NCBI GenBank assembly: GCA_001689415.1
Contig: LUJM01000033.1
Coordinates: 1 to 22,663 of the forward strand
Source of the DNA: Bacteroidales bacterium M2
GTDB lineage: Bacteria; Bacteroidota; Bacteroidia; Bacteroidales; Muribaculaceae
Length of the DNA stretch: 22,663 nucleotides
Direction: 5' to 3'
Part shown: positions 1 to 7,324 of the stretch, one piece after another
Numbering within the stretch: the first letter of the stretch is position 1
How the letters are laid out: the number at the start of each line of letters is the position of its first letter
The notes under the pieces: generated by a model
What the model saw: only the letters and a program-made list of their open reading frames with translations
What the model was told of the DNA's origin: nothing
Databases searched by the model: none
Translations under genes and position numbers: made by a program

Positions 1-29
1 GCCCCATTTGGCCACTCTGGAACACGCCC
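1..29 (-). tRNA. tRNA-Tyr, 5' part only (window edge)
   Basis: Read on the minus strand, the last bases give a 7-nt acceptor strand GGGCGTG, then TT and a D-arm with the long D-loop typical of bacterial tRNA-Tyr (CCA / GAGTGGCCAAA / TGG). The window ends before the anticodon, so the Tyr identity rests on D-arm similarity and on the position next to tRNA-Thr; this pairing is common in Bacteroidales tRNA-tuf operons. It lies 68 nt downstream of the tRNA-Thr and is probably on the same transcript. A class II tRNA (Ser or Leu) is the main alternative. Confidence 0.7.
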
Positions 30-97
30 GTGTCGAGTGCGAGACTTGGGTGTCTCTGTTTGCGATAGCCCGGCTGAGCTGCCGCAATCTCATTTTG

Positions 98-171
98 AGC
101 CTCTTGTCGGATTCGAACCAACGACCCCGAGATTACAAATCACGTGCTCTGGCCAACTGAGCTAAAGAGGC
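98..171 (-). tRNA. tRNA-Thr, anticodon TGT
   Basis: The 74-nt cloverleaf is complete on the minus strand. The acceptor stem GCCTCTT pairs with AAGAGGC, and the D-stem GCTC pairs with GAGC. The anticodon stem CGTGA/TCTCG carries one T-T mismatch, the loop TTTGTAA gives anticodon TGT (reads ACA), and the T-arm contains TTCGAAT. The discriminator base is T and no CCA is encoded, so CCA must be added after transcription. A promoter at 231-261 points at it. Known Bacteroidales gene order suggests further tRNAs and tuf beyond position 1, which cannot be seen here. Confidence 0.95.
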
Positions 172-230
172 ATTGTCAATTTTCTCTGCGGCGGGGTAGA
201 AAGAGCGGCGTCTTTTCCCGTTTGCGGTTG

Positions 231-261
231 CAAAGTTACACACATTTTTTCATTCTCCAAA
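231..261 (-). promoter_or_regulatory. Bacteroidetes sigma-ABfr-type promoter for the tRNA operon
   Basis: On the minus strand a TTTG element (258-261) is followed after 19 nt by TAACTTTG (231-238). This matches the Bacteroidetes consensus TTTG-N19-21-TAnnTTTG at every fixed position. Transcription should start near 224, about 50 nt before the tRNA-Thr, so the operon has a short 5' leader that is processed off. Confidence 0.85.
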
Positions 262-288
262 ATTTTCTTGCGATTTTTTTTGACATTT

Positions 289-303
289 TTGACGGCCATT
301 TTA
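289..303 (+). repeat. 15-bp direct repeat, copy 1
   Basis: TTGACGGCCATTTTA. It recurs 126 bp downstream at 415-429 with one difference (14 of 15 identical). It sits behind the tRNA promoter relative to that promoter's direction. It may be a regulator binding site, or a chance match in A/T-rich DNA. Confidence 0.5.
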
Positions 304-414
304 TCTAACCACTGATTTTCAATATATTAAGCATTGAAAAATTTTCACCATATTTTGTTGGTCGTTGTTTTGGGCATAAAGACATATAGACAAATTATTA
401 AGAAGGTGATATTA

Positions 415-429
415 TTGACGGTCATTTTA
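415..429 (+). repeat. 15-bp direct repeat, copy 2
   Basis: TTGACGGTCATTTTA, 14 of 15 identical to copy 1 at 289-303. It lies just upstream of the -33 region of the proposed RSH promoter (438-469), which is where an activator or repressor site could act. Confidence 0.5.
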
Positions 430-437
430 AAATATTT

Positions 438-469
438 TTTCAAAAAGGAAGATTTTTTTTGTATTTTTG
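438..469 (+). promoter_or_regulatory. promoter for the RSH gene
   Basis: TATTTTTG at 462-469 matches the Bacteroidetes -7 element TAnnTTTG. A TTTC at 438-441, 20 nt upstream, is a one-mismatch -33 element. Transcription would start near 476, giving a leader of about 19 nt before the ATG at 495. Because the promoter lies inside the 5' extension of the reading frame, it supports the downstream start. Confidence 0.65.
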
Positions 470-494
470 CGTATTGAATAAAAAAGGACACACC

Positions 495-2369
495 ATGGAG
501 AATACTACGGATTACAACAAGCTAATAGACGAACGGGCCGAACATGTATTTGCGCTCATGTCGGACCGCTGCAGCGCAGACGACATGGCTCGTCTGCGTG
601 ATGCATTTGCCCTTGCCCGTGAGGCCCATGCACCTCAGCGCCGCAAGGGAGGTGAACCGTATATCCTCCACCCTATCGCCGTAGCCACGATCGCCGCCGA
701 CGACATGCACCTTGATGTCAACCCGGTAATCGCCGCCTTCCTGCACGATGTGGTAGAAGACACGCCTCATACTATAGAAGAAATACGCGAGCGCTTCGGC
801 GATGATGTAGCTTTCCTTGTAGGAGTTGTGACCAAGCAGAAAAAAGAGCACTACGATGCGTCGCTGCAGGTAGACAACTTCCGCCAGATGCTTGCATCGA
901 TTCAGAGCGATGTCCGACCGTTGCTCATCAAGCTCGCCGACCGCCTCCATAATATGCGCACATTGGCGGCAATGCGAGCCGACAAGCAGATGAAGATAGC
1001 GGGCGAGACCGACTATTTCTATGCGCCGTTGGCCAACAGACTCGGTCTTTACCATATCAAGACAGAGCTCGAAAATCTGAGTTTCCGCTACCGCTGCCCA
1101 CATGAATATGATGAAATCAAGCGTCTGACCGACCAGGACGAGGCAGCCCAGGCCGAGCGCCTCGGACGTTTCCGCCGTCAAATAATTGAAACCCTGCTGA
1201 AAGCCGGAATCGAAACAGAGGTGACAGTAGAGTATCGCGAACCATACAGCATATGGCGCAAGATGCACAAATACGGCGACGACTTCAACCACCTCAAGTA
1301 CAGGCATTTCACCGAAATTGTATACGACACTCCCGAGGGAATGAGCGAAAAGGCAATGGCACTAAAGATATATTCTGTGCTCACCGACCATTTCAAGGAA
1401 AAACCCGGAGGAATCTCCAACTATATCGATTCACCGAAGGAAAACGGCTACCAGAGTTTCCATGTGAAGCTTCTTGCCGATTTCGGACGCTGGCAGGAAG
1501 TGCATATCAGCAGCCGCAGAATGGTTATGAATTCTCGCCTTGGATGTATCGCCGACCGCGACGATGACAACATACTGCGTTGGATCGAAAAATTCCGCAC
1601 CGTGCTTCGCGAATCGTCGAACACCGGCGGCACTGAGTTTATCGAGAAGGTGGTAACGGCATTCTACAATGATGATATCATGACCTTTACTCCCAAGGGT
1701 AAGCCGGTTGTACTACCGCAGAAATCAACAGTACTGGACTTTGCCTACGAGGTTGGCACCAAGATTGGCGAGCGAGCCAAGTATGCGCGAGTAAACGGCT
1801 TTCTATCATCAATCAAGGCACGTTTACGCCGCGGCGACGTAGTTGAAATCTTTACCGACCCCGAAGTTCGCCCACAGCCCGACTGGCTCGACAATGTTGT
1901 GACATACAAGGCCCGCTATGCAATCAGCAACTATCTCGACAACCTCCCCCGCCCGACCTACAAGCGCTGCCCGATATGCATGCCTATCCCCGGCGACGAG
2001 GTTATCGGCTTTGCAGACAGCGACGGACATATCACCCTTCACAAGCGCGACTGTAAAGAGGCCGTGAGCCTTGCCTCTCAGTGGGGCGAGAGCATCCGAG
2101 CTGTAGACTATGAGCCGGATTCGACACTCTACTCCCAGACGATAGTCATCACGGCAGTAGATCGCTACCACCTCTTTATCGACCTTGTAGACTCTATCAC
2201 CAACCAGCTACATCTTGCCATGGAGAGTTTCAACACCTCGACCAAGGACTCGATAGTTACCTGCACAATAACCCTTGGAGTGCATTCGTTTGAAGAACTT
2301 CAGTCTATCATCTCGCATATCTCGGCTATCGAGGGCGTGGATACTGTGAAGAGGCTGGAGACAGACTAA
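495..2369 (+). CDS. long RelA/SpoT homologue, probable (p)ppGpp hydrolase with degenerate synthetase
   Basis: A 624-aa cytoplasmic protein with the long-RSH layout: HD hydrolase (about 40-200), synthetase-like domain (about 225-355), TGS (about 392-455), Cys/His zinc-finger-like segment (C492, C495, H516, C520) and C-terminal ACT domain (about 547-622). The hydrolase residues are present: H59, H84-D85, E88-D89, D149 and N153. The synthetase domain keeps YSIWRKM and the GYQS motif, but the Mg-binding Asp of the usual DLxAxR motif aligns with Y269 and its Arg with E274. The usual EVQIRT reads EVHISS (E335 kept, Gln and Arg lost). I infer that it mainly degrades (p)ppGpp and that another enzyme makes it. 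It is shorter than the usual 700-750 aa. The start at 495 is chosen because GGA lies 6 nt upstream; an in-frame ATG at 459 precedes the promoter -7 box. A VWA gene follows after 51 nt on the same strand. Confidence 0.9.
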   Translation: MENTTDYNKLIDERAEHVFALMSDRCSADDMARLRDAFALAREAHAPQRRKGGEPYILHPIAVATIAADDMHLDVNPVIAAFLHDVVEDTPHTIEEIRERFGDDVAFLVGVVTKQKKEHYDASLQVDNFRQMLASIQSDVRPLLIKLADRLHNMRTLAAMRADKQMKIAGETDYFYAPLANRLGLYHIKTELENLSFRYRCPHEYDEIKRLTDQDEAAQAERLGRFRRQIIETLLKAGIETEVTVEYREPYSIWRKMHKYGDDFNHLKYRHFTEIVYDTPEGMSEKAMALKIYSVLTDHFKEKPGGISNYIDSPKENGYQSFHVKLLADFGRWQEVHISSRRMVMNSRLGCIADRDDDNILRWIEKFRTVLRESSNTGGTEFIEKVVTAFYNDDIMTFTPKGKPVVLPQKSTVLDFAYEVGTKIGERAKYARVNGFLSSIKARLRRGDVVEIFTDPEVRPQPDWLDNVVTYKARYAISNYLDNLPRPTYKRCPICMPIPGDEVIGFADSDGHITLHKRDCKEAVSLASQWGESIRAVDYEPDSTLYSQTIVITAVDRYHLFIDLVDSITNQLHLAMESFNTSTKDSIVTCTITLGVHSFEELQSIISHISAIEGVDTVKRLETD

Positions 2370-2420
2370 TTTAGAACCCATAAAACAGATTTAATAAACA
2401 TAACAAATTCAACAGATTAG

Positions 2421-3140
2421 ATGAAATTTATCGATCTCCTCACCGGCAAGAGTTCAACTCTTGCCCACGACAACACAGCCTCAGAAGACGCAAAAGTAAG
2501 CCCTACAGTACACAACCTCATCATCCTCGACGCCAGCGGGTCGATGGAGCTGATCTACAGCCAGGCCCTGAACGGCCTCAACGAAACCCTTCAAACCATC
2601 CGCCACGCAGCAATCGAGAACCCCGAACTCAAACAGCAAATCACCGTACTTTCGTTCTCGTCGCAGTGGTTCAATGAAATCTACCGCAACAGCCCTGCAG
2701 CGTCGACCCTCGACATTACACGCAACGAATACGTGGTATCGGGTTGCACACCTCTCTACGATGCCATAGGCAAAGGTATCGGCATAATCGACACCGTAAA
2801 AAATGCAGGAGATTCGGTGCTTGTGACTATCATCACCGACGGCGAAGAAAACAGCTCTACAGATTTCACTGCCCGCTCCATAAAAGCCCTCATCGAAGCC
2901 AAACGCGGCAGCGGCTGGGTTTTCAGCTACATCGGAGCAAACCAGGACTTGGAAAAGGTGGCCGAAGAACTATCGATAAACCACACGCTGGCATTTACAG
3001 CCGATGAAGAAAGTACGCGAGCAATGTTCGAGCACCAGAACAATTCTCGCCGTAATTTCTACAGCCGCGTCTGCAATTTAGCCAGCAATGCCGACAGCCG
3101 GGAAAGTGCCCAGGCATCCGACGAAGATTTCTCGTTCTAA
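2421..3140 (+). CDS. VWA-domain protein
   Basis: A 239-aa protein without signal peptide or membrane segment, so probably cytoplasmic. Residues about 31-200 form a von Willebrand factor A domain with a complete metal-ion-dependent adhesion site: D37-x-S39-x-S41, T110 (in GCTPLYDA) and D140 (in ITDGEE). Such domains usually bind a partner protein through a metal ion; no partner is identifiable here. The C-terminal 40 residues are polar and probably disordered. No promoter or terminator is visible in the 51 nt separating it from the RSH gene, so the two are probably co-transcribed. Its stop codon interlocks with that of the convergent thioredoxin gene. It resembles small stand-alone VWA proteins such as those of the TerY type, but no specific function can be assigned. 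Confidence 0.85.
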   Translation: MKFIDLLTGKSSTLAHDNTASEDAKVSPTVHNLIILDASGSMELIYSQALNGLNETLQTIRHAAIENPELKQQITVLSFSSQWFNEIYRNSPAASTLDITRNEYVVSGCTPLYDAIGKGIGIIDTVKNAGDSVLVTIITDGEENSSTDFTARSIKALIEAKRGSGWVFSYIGANQDLEKVAEELSINHTLAFTADEESTRAMFEHQNNSRRNFYSRVCNLASNADSRESAQASDEDFSF

Positions 3141-4231
3141 TTCAATCGAGAGTGAAGAGGTTCGCCAATGGCTTGTTTCACAGCCTTAAGGACCTCTTCA
3201 CCCCTTATATCACGGGCCAAGATAGAGCCGTCGGGTCCGAACAGCATCAGCATAGGTATACCGTCGAAACCATACGCTTTCATCGGCGTTTTACCGGCAC
3301 CAATAAGTTGCGGCCAAGCGTAGTCCTCGGCCTCGATAGCCTTTAACGCAGCCGAGTCTTCGTCCCACACATCAACACCAAGTATTATCAGTCGGGCGTC
3401 CTCTTTATACAAATCATAAAGAGGCTTTAGAGTGGTACGCCCTTCTTCGCGGCAAGGGCCGCACCAACTTGCCCAGAAATCGACAAGCACATACTTGCCC
3501 CGGCCAACATAGTCGGAAAACTTGGCCGATGAGCCATCGACGTTTTTAGCTCCAAAATCGACAAACATTCCACCAACCGCAGTCATCAAGGCCTTCATCT
3601 TATCATTGTTGACCTTCTGAGCCAGCGGCAACGCTGTAAAGTTTGCTGGCAGGGAATCAAACAAGGCGGGCCACTCAGACAGCTCTATTCCCCTGTGCTC
3701 AGACATAAACAGGCATTCGCCAAAACCATCGGAAGCATGAGCCTTAAGGCTGTCGATTATCGCGGCATCGTAAGGGGCAAAATTAGCATCATAATATTTT
3801 TCGAGCTCGACACGGAACTGCTCAGAATCAGCAAATTTGCCTCGCAGCACTTTCACAGCACTGTCGATACGGCCAAATTTTTCTTCCCTTGCAAGCCAGT
3901 AGTCTCGATGCATTGCCGACAAAGGTCCGCCAGCTTTGACATAATGCTTATCAAAGTCGAGCTCGATAGGAGTATCCTCCAACACGCAGTTTGCAAAAAC
4001 ACGACCACATTCGACCCTCACAAAGGCCCTGCGTTCGTAATTACCGCAGAAATGCAGTTTGCCGTCTCTAACGATTGCAGAGTCGACAAGCATATTATTC
4101 TTAAAATAATCTTTTATATAAACCGTCTTGCCATCAAGGCCATCGACATTAGCAGAAATGTCATAGCTCACCGACCGAGCCGACGTCGCAGTCACAAAAA
4201 GCGACAGAACAACAAAAAGGAATAGCTTCAT
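3137..4231 (-). CDS. secreted TlpA/ResA-like thioredoxin-fold protein
   Basis: A 364-aa protein with an N-terminal signal peptide (about 1-18, hydrophobic core LFLFVVLSLFV), so it should be periplasmic or membrane-anchored. Residues about 22-110 resemble the beta-rich DUF4369-type domain often found ahead of thioredoxin domains in Bacteroidetes. A helical linker (about 110-220) follows, then a TlpA/AhpC-TSA thioredoxin domain (about 225-355). This contains the redox motif W256-C257-G258-P259-C260 and the cis-proline P326 in GIPML. It is likely a thiol-disulfide reductase of exported proteins; its substrate is unknown. No consensus promoter is visible upstream. Its start lies only 9 nt beyond the T-tract of the korAB terminator, so it may depend on read-through or on a weak promoter around 4298-4306 (TACAATTTG). 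Confidence 0.88.
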   Translation of the reverse strand: MKLFLFVVLSLFVTATSARSVSYDISANVDGLDGKTVYIKDYFKNNMLVDSAIVRDGKLHFCGNYERRAFVRVECGRVFANCVLEDTPIELDFDKHYVKAGGPLSAMHRDYWLAREEKFGRIDSAVKVLRGKFADSEQFRVELEKYYDANFAPYDAAIIDSLKAHASDGFGECLFMSEHRGIELSEWPALFDSLPANFTALPLAQKVNNDKMKALMTAVGGMFVDFGAKNVDGSSAKFSDYVGRGKYVLVDFWASWCGPCREEGRTTLKPLYDLYKEDARLIILGVDVWDEDSAALKAIEAEDYAWPQLIGAGKTPMKAYGFDGIPMLMLFGPDGSILARDIRGEEVLKAVKQAIGEPLHSRLN

Positions 4232-4239
4232 TTAAGTAT

Positions 4240-4288
4240 AAAAAAAAGGTTAAAGAGGCAAGGAATTGTACCCTATGCTCTTTAACCT
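4240..4288 (-). terminator. Rho-independent terminator of korAB
   Basis: On the minus strand an 11-bp perfect stem (4278-4288 with 4247-4257, AGGTTAAAGAG / CTCTTTAACCT) encloses a 20-nt loop. It extends by two more base pairs if one G is bulged. Seven T residues (4240-4246) follow directly. It begins 32 nt after the korB stop. The loop is longer than in most terminators. Confidence 0.82.
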
Positions 4289-4320
4289 ATTAAATCTCAA
4301 ATTGTAGAATAAAAGTTGAC

Positions 4321-5337
4321 TTATTTCACTTCCCAGGTTTCGCCTGCGAGAATCATCTGGCGCAGAGAGTCGAAGCCTTTTTTAGCTTTTACTTCGTCGA
4401 CTTGCTCGCTCACTCCGGTTTCGTAAGTGGGAGCTTCTACATCGCGAATCACACCGAGAGCAAGGGGGAGGTCGTTCAAACCGTCCATCATAGCCAACTG
4501 CTGGTGCAGGAAGTTAGAAGATGTATGAGCGTCGTGCACGAGCACATCGTCGATCGTGTATCCGTCTTCGCCTAAAGTAACAGCTTTTAGCAGGAAACCG
4601 TCGCGCACGAGTCCACGCTCCTTGTTAGGACCGAAAAGCATCTTCTCGCCATGTCTCAGAGTGATAGTGCGCTCGGCACGAACCTCTCGGTCGGTTATAG
4701 GATTATGAATGCCGTTGTTGAAGATTACACAGTTCTGCAAAATCTCGACCACCGAAGTACCTTTGTGCTTAGCAGCCGCAACCATAACCTCTTGCGAAGT
4801 AGCCAGTTCGACATCGATAGAACGGGCGAAGAAATTACCACGCGCACCGAAAACGAGTTCAGCCGGGATGAATGGATCTTCGACAGTTCCGTAAGGGCTT
4901 GATTTCGAAACAAAACCACGCGAGCTTGTGGGCGAGTACTGACCCTTTGTCAAGCCGTAGATTTTGTTGTTGAAAAGAATGATATTGATATCTACATTGC
5001 GACGCACTGCGTGAATGAAGTGGTTACCACCGATAGCGAGCCCGTCGCCGTCGCCTGAAATCTGCCATACAGTCATCTCAGGATTAGCCACCTTGTAACC
5101 GGTAGCCACAGCCGCGGCACGGCCATGAATGGTGTGGAAACCGAAAGTATTCATATAGTACGGCAGTCGCGAGCTACAACCGATACCAGAAATCACAGCG
5201 GTTTTGTAGGGCGCGATACCGAGGGTAGCCATAGCCTTCTGGAGGGTGTTGAGAATGGCATGGTCGCCACAACCGGGACACCAACGAACTGCCTGGTCGC
5301 TTTTGAAATCGGCGGGGGTGAATGTTGTCTGTTCCAT
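4321..5337 (-). CDS. korB: 2-oxoacid:ferredoxin oxidoreductase beta subunit (2-oxoglutarate type)
   Basis: A 338-aa cytoplasmic subunit that binds thiamine diphosphate and an Fe-S cluster. With KorA it converts 2-oxoglutarate and CoA to succinyl-CoA and CO2, reducing ferredoxin; in anaerobes it can also run reductively. Visible motifs are WCPGCGDH near the start (C20, C23), C54 in GIGCSS and C202 in ILQNC as likely [4Fe-4S] ligands, and the diphosphate-binding GDGD (95-98) with N123-N124. Length and motifs fit the KorB/OforB family. It starts 3 nt after the korA stop, so the two are surely co-transcribed. No separate delta (ferredoxin-like) subunit gene is nearby, as expected for the two-gene form. 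Substrate choice between 2-oxoglutarate and another 2-oxoacid is inferred from overall similarity. Confidence 0.93.
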   Translation of the reverse strand: MEQTTFTPADFKSDQAVRWCPGCGDHAILNTLQKAMATLGIAPYKTAVISGIGCSSRLPYYMNTFGFHTIHGRAAAVATGYKVANPEMTVWQISGDGDGLAIGGNHFIHAVRRNVDINIILFNNKIYGLTKGQYSPTSSRGFVSKSSPYGTVEDPFIPAELVFGARGNFFARSIDVELATSQEVMVAAAKHKGTSVVEILQNCVIFNNGIHNPITDREVRAERTITLRHGEKMLFGPNKERGLVRDGFLLKAVTLGEDGYTIDDVLVHDAHTSSNFLHQQLAMMDGLNDLPLALGVIRDVEAPTYETGVSEQVDEVKAKKGFDSLRQMILAGETWEVK

Positions 5338-5340
5338 AGC

Positions 5341-7191
5341 TTAGTCTTCCTCCATAAATTTAGTTACGCGTTCTACGATTTCAGAAACCGAGAACGGCTG
5401 ACCCTGAATCTTGTTAATTCTCAGAATATGAGCGTCGGGATAACGGCACTGCAGATAGTCGGCAAACATGCCTGTATTCAATTCGGCTACGATAATACGC
5501 TTGTACTTGGCAAGAACTTCGGCAGTATTCTTAGGCATTGGGCTGATGTAGCGGAAGTGCGTCATAGCGACAGGCTTACCGGCTGCGTTGAGTTCGTCGG
5601 CAGCGCTGCGCAGGTGGCCGTAAGTACCGCCCCAACCAAGGAGGAGGGTATCGGCTTCGGTGTTGCCCAATACTTCGAGCAGAGGAATATCGTCGGCAAT
5701 GCGTTCGATTTTCTCACGACGCAGGCAAACCATCTTCTCGTGGTTAACAGGGTCGTTAGAAATCGCACCTGTGACAGCATCTTTTTCGAGGCCACCGAGA
5801 CGGTGAGTAGCACCTTCAGTACCACCTACCGGCCAGAAACGTCCGAGGTTTTCGCGTCGGTCGTAAGGTTTCCAGCTCTTGTCAGCGAGTTTCTCAGCAG
5901 GAACATCTGGAGTCTTGATCAGAGGGAATTCATCAGCTTCGGGAACACGCCAAGCCGAGGAACCATTTCCTATAAACGCATCGCTTAGCAAGATCACCGG
6001 AGTCATGTGCTCTACGGCTATACGGCAAGCCTCGAAAGCCATTGTGAAGCAATCAGTAGGCGAAGCAGGAGCAACCACGGCCAGCGGAGATTCGCCATTG
6101 CGACCGTATAGCGCCTGCATAAGGTCGGTCTGTTCGGTTTTCGTAGGAAGACCGGTAGAAGGGCCGCCACGCTGCACATCGATAATAACGAGAGGAAGCT
6201 CGGCCATAACCGCCAAACCAATAGCCTCGCTCTTGAGAGCAAGACCGGGGCCGGAAGTAGAAGTAACAGCAAGATTACCGGCGAAGGAAGCACCGATAGC
6301 CGAGCATACGCCGGCGATTTCGTCTTCCATTTGGCACGCCTTAACTCCGAGGTCTTTGCGCTTGGCAAGCTCGTGGAGAATATCGGTAGCCGGAGTAATG
6401 GGATATGAACCGAGGAACAAAGGACGGCCACACTTCTCAGAAGCCATAATTAGGCCCCAGGCAGTAGCAGTGTTTCCGTTGATGTCGGTATAAATACCCG
6501 GTTTCGGGTCTTCAGTTTCCACGCGGTATGTAGAAACCGACGCATGTATATTGTGACCGTAGTCGTATCCTGCTTGGAGGACTTTTGCGTTAGCTTCGAA
6601 AACAGCAGGCTTCTTAGCAAACTTCTTTTGCAAGAAGTGTTCCGCAGCTTCGAGAGGACGGTCGAAAAGCCAGCAAACGAGGCCGAGAGCGAAGATATTA
6701 CGGCATTTAAGCACGCTCTTATTGTCGAGTCCGCTTTCAGCGAGGGCCGCCTTGGTCATAGTAGTGACCGGAACTTCAACAATCTGCGCCTTAATACCGA
6801 GTTCTTCGAAAGGATTGTCGGTTTTATACAGAGCTTTTTTGAGGTCGCTCTCGCGGAAAGAATCGATATCCACGATAATGACCCCGCCGGGTTTCAGGAA
6901 GTGGTGGTTCTGCTTTAGAGCAGCGGCGTTCATAGAAATGAGAACGTCGCAACTGTCACCGGGGGTGTGCACACCCTTACCGACACTAACCTGGAAACCC
7001 GACACACCACCGAGCGAGCCCTGAGGAGCACGAATTTCGGCCGGATAGTCAGGGAAAGTCGACACCTGATTACCGAGGCCAGCCGACACATTAGTAAAGA
7101 TGTTGCCCGCCAGCTGCATGCCGTCGCCGGAATCGCCAGAGAATCGGACAACAACCTTGTCGAGAGTTTTTACATTGGTATTCTCCAACAT
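5341..7191 (-). CDS. korA: 2-oxoacid:ferredoxin oxidoreductase, fused gamma-alpha subunit
   Basis: A 616-aa subunit combining a gamma domain (about 10-195, with SGDSGDGMQLAG and a pyrimidine/CoA-binding fold) and an alpha domain (about 230-610). The alpha domain has the YPITPATD motif (263-270), MEDEIA (288-293, Glu for thiamine activation) and RGGPSTGLPTKTEQTDL (341-357). The gamma-alpha fusion is the usual KorA form in Bacteroidetes. The chosen start is ATG at 7191. A TTG nine codons upstream would fall inside a leader hairpin (7209-7237) and is unlikely. A strong promoter (7275-7305) precedes it and korB follows after 3 nt. It should work with KorB in the TCA cycle, using ferredoxin as electron acceptor. 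Confidence 0.93.
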   Translation of the reverse strand: MLENTNVKTLDKVVVRFSGDSGDGMQLAGNIFTNVSAGLGNQVSTFPDYPAEIRAPQGSLGGVSGFQVSVGKGVHTPGDSCDVLISMNAAALKQNHHFLKPGGVIIVDIDSFRESDLKKALYKTDNPFEELGIKAQIVEVPVTTMTKAALAESGLDNKSVLKCRNIFALGLVCWLFDRPLEAAEHFLQKKFAKKPAVFEANAKVLQAGYDYGHNIHASVSTYRVETEDPKPGIYTDINGNTATAWGLIMASEKCGRPLFLGSYPITPATDILHELAKRKDLGVKACQMEDEIAGVCSAIGASFAGNLAVTSTSGPGLALKSEAIGLAVMAELPLVIIDVQRGGPSTGLPTKTEQTDLMQALYGRNGESPLAVVAPASPTDCFTMAFEACRIAVEHMTPVILLSDAFIGNGSSAWRVPEADEFPLIKTPDVPAEKLADKSWKPYDRRENLGRFWPVGGTEGATHRLGGLEKDAVTGAISNDPVNHEKMVCLRREKIERIADDIPLLEVLGNTEADTLLLGWGGTYGHLRSAADELNAAGKPVAMTHFRYISPMPKNTAEVLAKYKRIIVAELNTGMFADYLQCRYPDAHILRINKIQGQPFSVSEIVERVTKFMEED

Positions 7192-7208
7192 AGCAATGTT
7201 TGTTTTAA

Positions 7209-7237
7209 AGTACCGCAAGGGATTGTCTTGCGGTACT
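7209..7237 (-). promoter_or_regulatory. perfect 11-bp hairpin in the korAB 5' leader
   Basis: AGTACCGCAAG and CTTGCGGTACT (7209-7219 and 7227-7237) are perfect inverted copies around a 7-nt loop. The hairpin lies between the predicted korAB transcription start (about 7268) and the ATG at 7191, leaving 17 nt before the start codon. Only three T residues follow it, so it is a poor terminator. It could stabilise the mRNA, affect translation or be a protein-binding site. Confidence 0.7.
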
Positions 7238-7274
7238 GTTTGTTCATGGTAGGTTTAGAACTAAAATATAGGTG

Positions 7275-7305
7275 CAAAGATAAGCACAATAACTGAAAAG
7301 GCAAA
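7275..7305 (-). promoter_or_regulatory. korAB promoter
   Basis: On the minus strand TTTG (7302-7305), a 19-nt spacer and TATCTTTG (7275-7282) match the Bacteroidetes promoter consensus at all fixed positions. It lies 20 nt beyond the GH51 stop codon, so korAB has its own promoter rather than relying on the upstream gene. The predicted leader is about 77 nt. Confidence 0.85.
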
Positions 7306-7324
7306 TGTTTTTTACAAAAAGTTA

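Larger units (their letters stand above)
172..494. other. divergent intergenic regulatory region (tRNA operon / rsh)
   Basis: This 323-nt A/T-rich region has no convincing ORF. It contains the minus-strand tRNA promoter (231-261), a plus-strand promoter for the RSH gene (438-469) and a 15-bp direct repeat (289-303 and 415-429). The centre, about 305-410, shows nothing recognisable; a TATTTTG at about 351 is one base short of the promoter consensus and was not called. Confidence 0.7.

Noticed and set aside
459..494. Twelve-residue N-terminal extension of the RSH protein starting at an upstream ATG
   Set aside because: This ATG precedes the promoter -7 element (462-469), so it would not be in the mRNA; the ATG at 495 has a GGA motif at proper spacing and suits the family start.
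5125..5988. 287-aa open frame on the plus strand opposite korB/korA
   Set aside because: It spans the junction of two conserved genes on the other strand and shows no family motif, so it is a shadow frame.
7192..7218. Nine-residue KorA extension from a TTG codon at 7218
   Set aside because: The codon lies inside the leader hairpin and has no supporting ribosome site; the family starts near the ATG at 7191.
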